Part shown: positions 43,480 through 57,200 of the stretch, in pieces
How positions within the stretch are numbered: the first letter of the stretch is position 1
How the letters are laid out: each line of letters starts with the position of its first letter
Assembly: GCA_948567375.1 (NCBI GenBank)
Contig: OX419761.1
Span: 45,608,243-45,672,242, forward strand
Source: Lunularia cruciata
Taxonomy: Eukaryota; Streptophyta; Marchantiopsida; Lunulariales; Lunulariaceae
Direction: 5' to 3'
Length of the DNA stretch: 64,000 nt
Notes under the pieces: generated by a model
What the model was told of the DNA's origin: nothing
Database searches by the model: none
The model's input: the letters and a program-made list of their open reading frames with translations, nothing else
Made by a program: the position numbers and the translations under genes

Positions 43480-46170
43480 AACTTAGAATGATAATAACTT
43501 TATGATAGCTTTACCTACCACATAAGCTAACCAAATTTTTCTTTTTTTACCTGACTAAATCATGATTAGTTTCCCTCCAATATTTAAAGGTTACATGGAT
43601 AAAGATGGATAAAGATCAAAATAAAGCAACTATTAAACAACTTACTTATTAATAAAAAAAAATTCTCCTATCTCACATTCTCAAATTCTTTTTATCAATG
43701 ACATGAGGTAATAATTTAAGAGAAATCCACTCCTTCATATATTCACACTTTCATTCTCAAATTTAGCTACTAGGAAAACCAAAGTTAAATCTATAGTCGT
43801 AACTTGAGCATACAAAAATTAGTTCATGCCATTTAGCTTTGAGTTCTAACTGGCTCTTTTTAAAGATGGGCTCCTCCAAGAAATCTGTTGACTTCAAATC
43901 AACAATGGTCATAAACAAACCATAGACAAATAGCACTAGAAGAAACATACTTAGTACATAAAGTTATCTTCAAGTACTTGCAAAATTTTTGTTTCTTTGA
44001 TAACTTTGGTATACTTGAGCTGCATATTAAGATAGCGACAGTCTAGTTCATTGTCACCACCTTTCTAAGTAGCTTCTAAAACTATTAGAGAAACAATAAC
44101 TAGACTCCTAAAATTTTTTTTATAGGGTTACTTCTTTTTGAGCAAGAATGACCTCAACAACAATATCAAAAATTCCTCTAGTTTCAAATTGATGCCAAAG
44201 AAACTTAACCCAGTAAAACCTTAAATAATTAGCAAATCTGAATCTTGTTTTCTTACACTACTCTTGCCTTGAATTTTACAAAATTTATACTTTGAGCATT
44301 TCTACCTATGCTAAATGCTCATCTAATTGAAAAATTTACCCATAGCTATGTAAAAATTTAAAACCAAAGAATAAACTTGTTACAAAATAGGTATTGTGAA
44401 AAGCCACTTGGAATACCTTAAAGATTAATGAATTTTTCTCTTTAGGGAGTCACATGGGGATGAAGATACTTGAAGTTTGTACTTCTTTGGTTAAATCTTT
44501 CTTGATGTTCATATGCACCAATATCCCAAACATTGATATCTTTTCATAACAAACATTATAATGGAAACTATTACAAGCTAAAAAGCAAAAGAAGGATTAA
44601 AGTCTATACACATTACAAAAAATGAAATATACTTATGCTAAAGCAATGCAGAGAATTTTTTTAATATTTCTATAAAGATTTTAATATTTTGAGTATCTCG
44701 CATCTCAATAAGTATATATAAGTTTAAGAATTTTATAAACATAAGATACAAATATTTTATACTTCCTTCAATCAAAAGTGCAAGCCTTTTATCCAAAGCT
44801 TTGAATGATAGCATCATCCTACCATGATTTTGCTTAGTTATAACAACTTGCTCAATATAAATATCAGCATCCCTCTTATCAATGGGACTACTAGCAAAGA
44901 AGACCAAAGTAGCTTTTGCATCACTATCTTATACATCAATCCATAATTTATTGAAGCTACACATTGACGTCACTAGCATGTATGGTAAATAGTAACTTAT
45001 TATAACTACAAATTGAGATATATGTTACAAATGGACCTATTGGAACACTAAGTCCATCAAAAGCCAATGGGATTGTCTTATTCATCAATAGGTCAAGTGT
45101 AACATTTTTGTGTGACTTTATAAAATTCAAACACTATCATTCTTAGATGTGTCATTGGTGTACAGTCCTTATTTGAACTTGTGCTTTACAATCTTACTTG
45201 CATCAATCCAAAAAAACTCCATTAAAGATTAGATTTTTTGGAAATCCTTTAGTGCCACACTCTTTCTTCTTTGCATTAACATCAACAAACTTTGATTTAA
45301 ACCAATTTGACTTATGCAAAATCAAATTCAAGACTTTTATGTGGTCACCACACTACCACAAGGGAGTCCACAAAACTTGCTTCTACTAAGGGAACATGCT
45401 AATAAGATCCCCTTGGAGGTCTCTATTGCCATAGCTCACTACACAAATTTACAAGAGGTTGTAGCCAGTTTTTCATCATGTTTCTTTCTACCAACTTAGA
45501 TGATACTCATATTTTCGGCCCATTAAAGGATGTAGTTTGAGCCTTATTTGCTGACCTTGGATTTACTAGTCAAGACTTGTAAATGTAAGATTTGGAGTCA
45601 TGAGCAGTCCTCACTCCCTTGGACTTCCCACAAATATTCCAATTTCCTATAGGAGATTTGAGAGTTTTGTATTCCCTAGGAGAAGATGACATTTGTAGCT
45701 TTTTGATCTCAAACATTTTGGTTTAAGCTACATACTCCGCTCATTTACTCTCTCAATTGAGGAACACATCAATAGTCAATTTCATTTAACATTTAAGAGG
45801 TGATATGTCCATAGAGCCTCTTATTTGGTAAGTACCTACCTACCCATGTATGTACTCCTATTCCATCTATGTACTTTTGATATTACTAAACACAATAATT
45901 TCTCCACTTTATTAGGGCTATGCATGGTCCCACAACTATCAAATGAGTGGTGTAAGCTATTGGTAGCTCTACCTATAGCCATGGGAAGATGTGGTTTCAT
46001 ATTGCAAGAAGGTATTGCACTAGTAACTTATTTACATGGCCTCTAGTGGCCTCCTTACTAGCATATAGCTTCTTACTCCATGATCACCTATTTTTATTAC
46101 CACCTATCCCAATAATAGATCTAAGCACTTATGATTTCCAATTATATCTTTAATTGGATTGGGACCTGTT
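43480..46170. other. Unassigned sequence with one coding-like minus-strand stretch
   Basis: Mostly AT-rich with no element signature. At 44907-44638 (minus) an 89-codon frame starts with text that looks selected for coding (DKRDADIYIEQVVITKQNHG, then RMMLSFKALDKRLALLIEGS). I do not recognise it. It could be a gene or exon fragment carried by an element. Confidence 0.4.
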
Positions 46171-46175
46171 ACCAA

Positions 46176-46620
46176 TGTCACAACATTTGTGGTGTCAAAG
46201 CTAGATTATTTGGAAACTTGAGTAGTAGTGTTGGTAGTCATAGGTATTTTGTAATTACTCATGGACTACTTTTTGATGATCCAATTTTATGTTAGTGCTA
46301 TTGATCACATGGTGGGATCCACCATCACTTCACACTATCAGAAGTGTCATCAGTTGCACCATTAGGGTTGGAGACCTAGGTCAAGCAAAGGAGTATGCCT
46401 TCAAAGCATAGCTCCAAAGAGTTCACTTCCATGATGTTGAGCCTTTGAGTTCTTGGCTATGGTGGACAGAAGCCGATGAGAATCACTTGGACTCTCTTAG
46501 CTGGAGTAAATGTGGCTTGATTGTTATCAATGCCCAATTGTTGTTAGAGTATAGAGTGGAAGATTGAGTATTGATCTATTTGAATGTGATTTGAGTGGAA
46601 GAAGAATTGATTATATCATA
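46176..46620 (+). repeat. 5' LTR of element E
   Basis: Aligns with 61935-62390 from TGTCA through GAGTGGAAGAAGAAyTGATTA. The start is set at TGTCAC by comparison. The end is approximate. Confidence 0.7.
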
Positions 46621-46853
46621 GAAGTGAGAGTTAGGGGGGAATCAAGTGCAAAAATTGAGGGTGTTGGTGGCATCTCCAAGCCTGGTGGATTGTTGATACT
46701 TTGATCGTGGTTCAAATTTTCTTGAGAGTGATTGTGTGTAGAAGCTTATGTGATTTGATGCAAATTTGGAAATGGGGCATAAGGTGTGTGGAAGCATGGG
46801 CCAAATTTCTAAGAATGGAGTCAATTTGAGGTAATGGGTGTCCAATTTAAGAC

Positions 46854-47105
46854 TATTCAATAAAATTGATTAATGTCATAACAACATGCAAATTACAAGC
46901 AAGTTCTCGCTTCACACAAGAATATATGGTTCACCTCCATGTGAGGCCATGTCCACTAGAAAGCTTTTTGGGGATACATTATTGACCCAGGCTCCTATCA
47001 TTTGCAAGTCCAATACTACCACCTTCTCTAAATCCACTCTCATTGTCAACCTGTGAGTGAGCCAAAATCTTGAGTAACCCTAAGGCATAAGAGTAAAACC
47101 TAACA
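46854..47105 (-). repeat. 3' LTR of element C
   Basis: About 252 bp, TGTTAGGTTTTACTC at 47105 to the damaged end at 46854 (TG changed to TA on the plus strand). Confidence 0.88.
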
Positions 47106-47389
47106 AAATACCCTATGACTCTTGTCTTGGGGTTAGTAACCTTGCAACAATTTATCACTCAACGGGAAGTTTTAGACACTTAGCCAATCATTTCCCTCCT
47201 TTAAACTAGGATAAACTAGAACTTATAACAGTAGCCCAGACATGGAAAGAGTAACCAAAATAGCCAAGGTCATCTCCAATGCTAAATCACCCTACTCATG
47301 CTCCACATGCACAACCTGCAGGGTAGCACGATGCCTAGAGAAACTTTCTAAAGGTATGACTTTGGTAAAGGCTCAGCCAGGTTGAGCTT

Positions 47390-47880
47390 ACCAGCAATCT
47401 TGACTAGATCAAACATTTCTCAGACACAACTTGCCTAAGAAAGTGATATCTGATGTGTATATGCTTAACCCTACTATCCATCACCTGATTTTTGCTAGGT
47501 GTAAAGCACTTTGATTGTCACAATGAAGCATAACATTACCATGCATTAGCCCCATCTTAGCAACAAGGCTATCCAACCAAATTGCCTCCTTTGCTGCTTC
47601 CACCTTTGCCACATACTCAGCTTCTGTAATAGATTGTGCAACACACTTCTGCAAGGTAGATCTCCAACTAATGCACCCACTACCAAGTGTGAATACATAC
47701 CCCGTTGTTGACCTTTGCTAGTCCAGATCTTGTCCATAGTCAGCATCTACATAGCCATCTAGTGATGCGGCATTCATTGATCTTCTATCAAATAAGAGCC
47801 CATAGTCTAGTGTACCTCTCAAATACCTAAGAATCCACTTAATTGCTTCTAAATGTGTCCTTCCTAGATTTTACATATAC
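47390..47880 (-). pseudogene. Element C RNase H
   Basis: The minus strand reads YVDADYGQDLD, RSTTGYVFTLGSGCISW, then SITEAEYVAKVEAAKEAIWL, LHCDNQSALHLAKNQV and RVKHIHIRYHFLR. These are the full set of Copia RNase H hallmarks. One stop follows the first motif. Confidence 0.85.
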
Positions 47881-48728
47881 TTGCACACCTTACCCATTGC
47901 TAGGGCAAGCTCAAGTCTAGTGCAAGTCATCAAGTACATAAGACTCCCAACAGCCTTCTCATATGGAATGTTAGCCATCAAACCCTTCTCCACGGCATTT
48001 GTAGGAAAACATGCCACTGAAATCTTGAAATGAGAAGCTAGAGGAGTATTTATTGGTTTATAGTTCTCCATGTTGAACCTAGCAAGTACCTTCCTAGCAT
48101 ACTTACCTTGCATCAACCACAACTGACCAGTGCCTATGTTCCTCTTGATCTCCATGCCTAATATCCTTGTGGCCAACCCTAGATCCTTCATTCTTAACTC
48201 CAAACTCAAGAGTGCCTTGAGCTTATTCACCTCATATCTATCCTTGGCAGCTATCAACATGTCATCCACATACAACACAAGAATAATAAAACCAAAGGTC
48301 TTATTACTCACTAGTTTCATGTACACACAAGGATCAAACAAACTCTTATTGAAACCCTAAGCATGCATAAACATATCAAACCTCTTGTTCCATTGGCAAG
48401 GTGCTTGCTTCAATCCATACAAGGACTTCAAAAATCTGCATACCTTGTCCTCCTGGCCTTTCTTCACAAACCCCACATGTTTTCTCATGAAGATCCTCTC
48501 ATCCAAGGTGCCATAGAGAAAAATTGTGACAACATTCATTTGATCTAAAGTAAGATCAAATAATGCAACAAGCATACATAACAAACTTATTGTCAAATAC
48601 TTTGCAACATGAGAAAAGACCTCATTCTTCTCTTGAGTGAACTTCTTTGCTACCAACCTAGCTTTGTAGATCTTTGATCCCTCCTTAGGACCCTCCTTCA
48701 ACTTGTAGATCTGCTTGCAATCTATCAC
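47881..48728 (-). pseudogene. Element C reverse transcriptase
   Basis: Visible motifs: KARLVAKKFTQ, LDQMNVVTIFLYGTLDE (motif A, Asp changed to Thr in VDVxxAFLxG-like text), SLYGLKQAPCQWNKRFD (motif B), FIILVLYVDDMLI (YVDD box, intact) and RILGMEIKRN. A stop near 48357 splits it in the same phase. The N-terminal part of RT lies in another frame near 48740-49009, with EEGEPPSYKEACSFSEKDEW. Confidence 0.87.
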
Positions 48729-49008
48729 TTGTTGATCCTTAGGTAATTTAACAGCTCCCTAGTCTTAATATCCCTCAAGGATTCTATCTCCCTCCCCATA
48801 GAACCAAACCACTCATCCTTTTCACTAAAAGAACATGCCTCCTTGTAGGATGGGGGTTCACCTTCTTCCAAGACCAAAGCGTGAGCATCATCCCTAGAAG
48901 TAAAGTCATCATCCAACAACTTTGTTGAATCAATCCACATACTACATGTTTGGAGCTTGACTAGCACACCTTGATGACCTCTTGGATGAACTCTTTGCTT
49001 GATCTCCA

Positions 49009-50100
49009 TGTGTAGGTCTAATGTCAGACTGACCTAGCACATTTTGTTGCTCACCAACAAAAACTTGCTCCACTTGTTCTTGCTCCTCAAGAACTTGCTC
49101 TACTATAGGAGCACCTCCTTCCTCCTCATCACTAAGTGATCAATCTCCCCCTCAACTAGATCCAAGGTGGGAGACTTGCCTTTGTCAGTGTAGGAAGCTT
49201 GAGCATTCTTCCCTTCCTTGAATGATCTCAATTTATTAAAGTATACATCCCTATTGACCACAACCTTACACACTATTGGATCCCATAACCTATAACCTTT
49301 TGCTCCACTTTCATAGCCAAGAAAAAAACATTTCTTTGACTTAGCATCCAACTTGGACCTATTCTCCTTAAGTGTGAATGAATATGCATCATAACCAAAT
49401 ATCTTCAATCTACTATAATTAGTTGGTCATTGATGCCTCAACTCATATAGCATCTTGGAGTTGATTGCACTAGATGGAGAAATATTTACCACATGTGTTG
49501 CTATGTTGACAACTTCTACCCAAAACTCATGTGGTAAATTTGATTTGCTCAACATGATCCATATGTATTCCAATAATGTCTGGTTGAGCCACTCAACAAC
49601 ACCGTTTTGCTACGGAGTGTAAATTGTGGTAAGGTGGTAAGTTATCCCCTGTTCCGTGCAATATGCTTGAAACTTCCCAGAGCCATACTCCCTACCGTTG
49701 TCTGATCTTAGACACCACACCTGCTCCCCAATCTGAGTCTCCACTTGGGTCTTCCACTTCTTGAAAGTGGCAAAGACTTCAGACTTGTGGTGCATGAAAT
49801 AAATCCAGACAAACCTCGAGTAGTCATCAATAAATGTTACATAGTATACTTTTCTAGAGTGTGAGGGTGTGAGGGTGTAAGGAATGGTTCCCACACATTA
49901 TTATGTACATACTTGAGTAGATCCTTGGAACTATGGGTCCCGACTCCAGAAACAGATCTATTCTATTTTCCAAAGATGCAATGCTCACAAAAATCCAACT
50001 TCATAGTCTTCAAGCTAGAAAGCAATCTATTTCTTCTCAAGACAGCCAAACACTTCTCACTCAAAATGACCTAGTCGTGAATGGCATAGAGTTTTCATCC
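49009..50100 (-). pseudogene. Element C integrase
   Basis: The core shows YYVTFIDDYSRFVWIYFM (first Asp), CLRSDNGREYGSGKF (second Asp) and QNGVVEWLNQTLLEYIWIM (Glu). The C-terminal part, FGYDAYSFTLKENRSKLDA and KKCFFLGYESGAKGYRLWDP, is typical Copia. A TAG at 49610-49612 replaces the first Gln of the almost invariant TPQQNG. The zinc region upstream (near 50000) is badly eroded. Confidence 0.87.
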
Positions 50101-50589
50101 CATCATGAGACCTAGTTACATTGGCTTCTCCACACACTGTAGTGCCCTCCAATACAAATATATTCTTTTGAAAGTTACCTTGCAAGGTAACCTTACAACC
50201 ATAAGTGACTCACGAAGTGACCCATCACCAACACTCTATTGATGACCTTTGGCATGCAATACTCCAAGGGAAATCAGGTTCATGTCAGGTATGACCAGAC
50301 ATCATTGAACTTTTGCATAGCTCCATCAAACATTCAAATCCTTATGGATCCAATACCCTCAATCCGACAAGGTTGATCATTTCCCATCAGAACTGAACCA
50401 TTCAATATTGAAAGTCAATAGAAGAAATCCTTGATATAGCATATATAGTGCGAGTAAGCACAATCTAGAATCCACTCATCATCCATACTAGGAGATGAGG
50501 CCACAAAGGGCATACCCACAATGTCACAAATCATATTGATCATCCAACAGATTAGTATCCTCCTCAACATAAGCTATGTTTGCTGAAGA

Positions 50590-51470
50590 GCCTTCATCTA
50601 CATTTCCTTTGCCCTTACTTTACACTCCTTCTTCACATGGCCTACTTTGCCACATCCTCAACAAGTCACCTTTTTCCTCTCCTTGGACTTGCCTCTAGAC
50701 TTAGACCTAGACCTGGCCTTGCTTTTTCCCTTATCACCATCATTAGTCATCCATTCAGATCTCCCACATTGGATAACCAAAGCACTGCCTTGAGTAGAAG
50801 ATGACATTGAGGTTGCAACAAGTTTCTATTGCAAGTCATCCGTAAGTGGAGCTATTGTCACCTCTTCAAAGGTAATAGTCTTTTTCTCACTATGCAACAA
50901 AACTCATGAAAGTGACTGATAGGATGACAAGGAGCCCAACAAGTGCAGTGCCTTTTGCTCCTCATTCAAGTCCTCTCCCAAGTTTGTCAAGTCTACTACT
51001 AGGTCACAAAATGCATCCACATGGTCTCTTATGTTGGTTCTTGGTTTCATCTTGAATGTGATTAGTTTGAGATTGGTGTACAATCTATTTGACAATTCAT
51101 TCTAATGATACTTGCTCTAAAGTGCATCAAACAAGGAGGTACAATCAGAATGTTCTCCCACTTGCTTGATCACATGATCGCTGATTACATGAAGGTGAAG
51201 CAAAACATTATTCACAGCTTTCCCTTGCATATCATCCCAACCACTTTGTCTCACATCCTCAGGTTTCTCCCTCAAGAGCTTAGCCAAACCAGTTGCCCTT
51301 AATACTCCTTTCACCTTCCGTTCCCACAACAAGTAATCCGTGCGGCCATCAAACTCTGCCACATAAAACTTGGGTCCACTGAGCTTCAAAGTACCCATGT
51401 TGACCTTCTTCTGCTCCACAAGTACTACTATTGCTGCATTTAGAGACTCATGAGTCCCTAAACTTTCCAC
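50590..51470 (-). pseudogene. Element C gag
   Basis: Starts MESLGTHESLNAAIVVLVEQ; the Copia gag region shows LLWERKVKGVLRATGL and IRDHVDAFCDLVVDLTNLGE, in one frame with stops. A basic Arg/Ser/Lys stretch and a zinc knuckle, C.GCGKVGHVKKEC, follow near 50650; the codon after the first Cys is now TGA. Confidence 0.8.
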
Positions 51471-51909
51471 CTTAAAACTCCAATACTCAAAGGAGTGGGT
51501 TATAAGACGGAAATCTTCTTAAAGCAGCTCCTTCAAATACTCAAAGTCAATATCTAGTTCCATCAACTTGTAGCCCTGAAGATAAACATTCCAATGCACT
51601 AAACAAATTATTCAATTGAGTCCCGAGTCAAAAGTTATGAACTGAATTCCAAAGGGAGATAAGGGATACTAGCAAAGAATTACCTTCTTTGAAAGGTGCA
51701 CCTAGAATGATAAGGCTTATATGCATAATGGTGACGCTATCGGAGTGGCAAAGTTTGAATCTCACAATATAGTTTATATCATCAAGCAATTTTCCGCACA
51801 GGAAGGAGGCTCCGGCGCTTTTATCTCAGATGCAATTATTTGCTACACATATGCATGCACTTCCTAGTAAAGATTCTAGTGATGAAAGTGACGACCTGAG
51901 TGGGTGTCT
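51471..51909. other. Leader of C plus unassigned insertion
   Basis: Partly leader of element C. From about 51760 the plus strand reads as if coding: PHRKEAPALLSQMQLFATHM, then DSSDESDDLSG. This is cut by the solo LTR and may resume after it. Source unknown. Confidence 0.4.
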
Positions 51910-52606
51910 TGTAACACCCATTTGTGCATGTGTGTGGTATTGTGATACTTAGCTTGGCATTACAAATACTTGAGAGATATTATTTATATAGAGATAAAGG
52001 ATGGTTCTACATTAGTCATGAGTAGCGAAAGTTAGTCATAGCTAAGATAGTGGGGACCTTACTTTAGAGGAAGTGGAAGAGATAAGCACCACTATTTTGG
52101 ATTCTAATGTGTTGACTTGGTATTATTCCTAGGTGTTTGGTTTTGAGGAAAGAGTTGAGAACTCTTGGGCCCGCAAGCCTTTTTGTTTTGGATTCTTCTA
52201 TAGTCCAAGGATAGCCTCTATAGTCCAAAGACAGTCTTGACTGAGTGGTTGAGTCAAGATAAGATCACATGCTTAGTGGAATATGCCCATGTGGATGGAT
52301 ATTCCTTTATATTTTTTGACTTTATTTGACTTTTAGCCTAGTAACTTGAGTTATTGTGATAAATAGTAACTTTAGTTTGTATCTATATCACAAGTAGATA
52401 AACAAGGGGTGCGGAGGTACTCAACATCCTTTCATTTACAACTATCTCTCTCTCATTGAGTTCTCTAGTGAGCAATATCTTGAGTCTTGGAGTGTTAACC
52501 TTGAAGGAGTATGATGGAGTTGGGGTTCCTTGCCTTTTGAGTCCATGGTGCACTACCATAATAGCTATCAGAGGTTCATCTTGAGTGAGAGATAGGCCGG
52601 CTCATA
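51910..52606 (+). mobile_element. Solo LTR of family A inside element C
   Basis: Runs from TGTAACACCC to CGGCTCATA with no internal domain. Flanks TGTCT and GTCC resemble each other only partly. Confidence 0.88.
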
Positions 52607-54282
52607 GTCCATACACGATATCCCAAAATGATGTTCTTTTGGAAGAGGACTGTGATTTAACTACAGTCACATCTCCTATGAAAAGAGCTTTGACCTTAGA
52701 TCCAAGTCTAAGGAGAATCTCAAACCACATGCTTCCTCTTTGACAGAACCTAAAAGATTCTAGCAAAAAGAGTTTAACAAAAGTGATAATAGATATCCTA
52801 GATTTTGTCCATCTCTCAAGGACATAGGAAAGGAGCAACTCTGAAACTATTATGAAGGGTATTTCGAGGAGGTCCCATTCACTTGTTAGTTCTCTTGCGC
52901 CAGACTACCCGAGTACTTCAGAAACAAAATCTTGGGATGTCAACGGGGCAGGCTGGGAGAGTGCAAACTCACATGAATTCATAGACAAGCCCTCCCACGG
53001 GTACACTAAAAGTATTCCTCCCAAGGTTGGCAAGGAAGTAGTCATTTCTAGATTGGAAATAGGTGATGTCCAAGAGGCAAACCAAGAAAAAAGAATGGTT
53101 TTCCCTCTATTCGAGATTCACCAAACATGTCAAAACTAGCCGCTTGTGGAGAAGATGCCAATAGCAGGTACTCCTATTACAAAAACCTCTGCAGTTGAGT
53201 CAACTAAGGCAAATTTCCAAGACATGAAATCTGAAGTACTTGTCAAAAATAGAAGTCAAAACCTCTTAACCAAAACAAGAACAACCAAAAATGTCACAAA
53301 AATTTGAAATAGGAATTCAGAAACAAGACCACACCAGGAAAGACTTGAAGACTATAAGATTGTGCTCTGCTACATGACATGGCAATTGCTGCAGCTATAG
53401 ATATGAGGTCCACACTCCACCATTACCAACTGATTCTTTGTCATCTTACTTGTTCCTACTCAGCCCCTACTACCTCCCGGTCTCCGTGAAGTCTCGATCA
53501 ATTTTTGGTGCCAATCTTGACTTCCCTCAATCCGATGATCTGCTCCTCGTCCTCCTTGTTACACACCCAACATACCCTCTCTGCAGTATAGGAGCAGCAA
53601 TAGCAGTTTTGTGTGTCCATCCATTTCTCACTTTACTAAAAGTTTCTACCTTTCCTTTCTCACTTTCCTCCAAAGGACAGTAGCAGCCTTCAAAATCTAA
53701 GGCAAAACCCTTACAAAAAATGCAGCATCAATCAATCAATTCTTTTGCTTCTCCTTGTCAAAAATTGCTAGACCTAATTGCCCAACAGCAAGGATGGATG
53801 GATTGGTCTTCAAGAGCTTCAAACTCCCAATCTCTATTGTCAAAGAAACAAATAATGTTCATGAATGTCACCAACGTTTGGTCAAACTAGAAGCACCATG
53901 ATCCTGTGGTTACTTAAGTCACCTGATCTTAGAATATTGATGTTTTAGTAAAAGACCCATGTCTCTCCATGTGCTTGATTTGCTGTCAAAATATTTCTGC
54001 TTTCCTCTCATGAGACTGTCATAATGTACTGGTACTCCGCTCGATGGTACTCTAATGCATGAACACATAATAGACAGTACAAGCAATTTGGATAACATGA
54101 TGTACTTGATCAGATTTACATCAAACCAATCTGTACCAAACCCATCATAATAGTAAAGATCTGCAAACACGTTGGCCAATCTTGCTCTCAATGTTGTATG
54201 AATCTTGAGGATATTGATAAGTTTGGATAATGTGATTTATAAGACTAGAAGGCTCCATCCCTTGGTTTCTCCTGCTCATGAC
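52607..54282. other. Unassigned insertion with plus-strand coding-like text
   Basis: Plus-strand stretches such as NYYEGYFEEVPFTC and SKENLKPHASSLTEPKRF (52640-52890) look like a decayed protein. The 95-codon frame at 52852-53139 is in another phase. No domain named. 53440-54280 has no recognisable content. Confidence 0.4.
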
Positions 54283-54287
54283 TCTTC

Positions 54288-57200
54288 TGTGGTACCCATA
54301 TTTTTGTTTTTTTCTCATTTTTGAAGAAGAAGTGTACAGATGAAGTTGTATTGCACCTGTATGACATCAGAAGGCAAAGAATGGTGTCCTCGGGTTGTAC
54401 CCCAAGGTAAAGTGACTTTGTGCCAGAAGACAAAGTGCTCGGATTTGCCCTGTCAGCATGCAACCCAAAGTAAGGAGACTTCGGCTTGGGGGTGTTCAAC
54501 CCAAGGCAAGGACAGTGTAACAACTTTCCTTTGAGGTTGGACATTCAAGAAGGTACCACACACAAAAACGGCTGGCCTATAAGCGGGAGGAAATTGATAG
54601 TGATAGGAGCATGAACGAGGTGTCATTTCTTAGTAGAAACTCAAAGTGAAGAAAGACGGAGGAAGCGTGCCACTATAAGATTTGGGCTAAAGACAAAGAG
54701 ATGACAAGTAATTTTCCATTGCCATTAAGGAGTCATTCTATGGGAGATCATGGGAATGGAAGTGTAGTAAAAGACATGCTGGTGTGTCAAGAGGAAGTCA
54801 GGAGAGTTAGTCCGAGAATCTATTGGAAGAGTAGCCACCAACCCAAAGTGGAGGAGAGTAAGATGGGAGGTGGGAAGAAGAACTCAAAATTCACAGTGAG
54901 AAATCATGCAATTTGGAGATTAGATATGATTGCTAGATTCGAAGTCTTGAGTATGCTTCAAATCACATTCCTGGCATGGAAATAAAACATTAGCTTTCCA
55001 TGTTTCATGACTGAGATCATTGAGAGTAAATGTCTCGACAAGCCCAAGGAAGAAGGGAAGAGAGGAAATTTGGCTTGGTGGACAGAGTCAGATTGGAGGT
55101 TAGTACTCAGAAGAGAAGTGTGTGAGGAGCAAGGAGCCACATTCTTGGGGAAAGGAGAGGTAGCGGAAGAAACCTAAGAAGTGAGAGATGCCTTCTCTTC
55201 AAAGCGCACAAAGAATGGTTATAAAGTCAAGAGTTATAAGGACCTTGTGAGGAGAGGCATCATAAGTGCAATGATGGCTATCTTCAAGCCGGAGCGGACC
55301 AGTTATGTGATGAAACATCAAATGGTGATCTTCCATTAGATGTTTGCAAGAAAGCCAATCAATTGGGCAAAGTGTTTTCATCAGCATACGAGACAAATGG
55401 TGTGGAACTTGCGGGACAAGTCACCTCCACATTACATTGTGCCGTTTGCAGCCCACTTCTACTTGGGACTGAATTTGCTGAATGCGTTAGAGAGATACAA
55501 GATAGTGTCGCACTTCCATCCCAATTTGAGAAGAGATGTTGATGCGGAGGAGCAGCAATACATCTTGCAGATAAGAAGCAGTGACAAGTACTATGCACAG
55601 ATGGGGCAGAGCGTGCAGTTGAAGGTGAACACTCTGAAGTCAAAGAAGAGGAGTCAACGAGAAGAAAAAAAAGAAGTAGTGGTGAAGAGACCTTGGAAGA
55701 CCAGGAAGGTAAACCCAAGTAATGACTTGGTGGTAATTGCGTCATCAGGCAAAGAATCAGAAGAGGAAGTTGAGGACAAGTCAGAAGACTTGGAGAAGGA
55801 GGAAGAACCTAAACTCACATTGCAGAGTGGTGAAGCGAGCAGTGAGAGTGAAGATGGAGTGGAGATGCAATTGGTACCCGAGGAGGAAGATGGAAAGCAA
55901 GAAATGGAAGAAGAATGTAACCCAAGACAACAAGATGAAGTTGCAACGGAGGAGAAGAGTGTGACCATTCAGAGAGGAGTCCGGTCCAGAAGGAAGGTGA
56001 AGTATGAAGCGGGACCAAGAAGGAGAAGAGAATTGGAGAGTGGAAGTTTAGGGAGTGAAGAATCCATCCCAATAAGGCAATTGCAGTTGAGAAGAAGAGT
56101 GTCAAGCAAAGAAGATGCAAAGAAGGAGGAAAGTCCACAAGTCGAGGATAAATCAGAATGAAGGAGTAGAGTATTTGCTGGATGTTGTGTGCCCATTGTT
56201 AACAAAGTTGGAGCAGAAGAAGAAGGAGATGCAGTCAAAGTGTCCAGGGGTAAGGCGGTGTTGCAAGTGTTAGCAAAATTAGAAGAAGAGAACTCGGATT
56301 TGAAGAAGAGTATAATCCGAGGAGAGGAGGAGAGGGAAGTACTACGAGTAGATGCAATAGTATAGTGTCAAGTGATTGACAACTTAAAGAAGGAAGTGGG
56401 AAGTAAAGAGCAAGTAATAGAGCAGAATGTCATAGCAAGGGAAAGACAGATAGCGGAGTATGAAATCTTGAAATAGTAGTTTGCTGATTCACAATTAGAA
56501 ATCATTCGTGCTATGGCAAGAGTAGCAGAGAAGGAGCAAGAGCTTGATACCGTGATGGAGAGTGTAGAAGAGAACAAGCAGCTCCGGCAAAGAGAGTTGA
56601 CAATGAGATATAAAGAAGAAGAGAGATTGCGAGAGTTACTTCATAGTTTGGAAGAGAAGATTGTTCAAAAGGAGAAGGAGAAAGAGAAAATGAAAGCCAA
56701 ATTCGAGGCTGAATTGGCAATGCACAGAGAAGATTGGCTAGCGGATCAAGAACATGAGAGAAAGATTAGACTCGAGCCATTAAAGTAGATTGTAACAAAG
56801 ATGAATGCAATGTTGAGTACATAAGCCAATGTAAGAATTGAAGAAACAAGATTGCACGAGTTAAAGTTGTTGGTGCAAGAGACAAGGAGGAGAAATGCAA
56901 AGGATAAAGATTTGAATGCCTTGCTGACTAGTCTTAGAGCTCATGTAGATAGGAAGATACTGGAAGTGGAAGACAATATCATGATCAGATTAGATTTAGT
57001 TTAAGTTAGAGATAGATAAACTTTGGAAGGATGTAAGAGCAAAGCCGGAAGTAGATGAGGTAGGAGTACAAATATCTTTAGAGTTACAATTGGGGATATT
57101 AGAGAAGAGTGGGTCGGGAGATAAAGAGTTAGATAGATTACCCACTAGTGCAATTGTAGTTTGTAGTGAAGAAATAGTAGAAATAGATGTGCTAGGAGTA

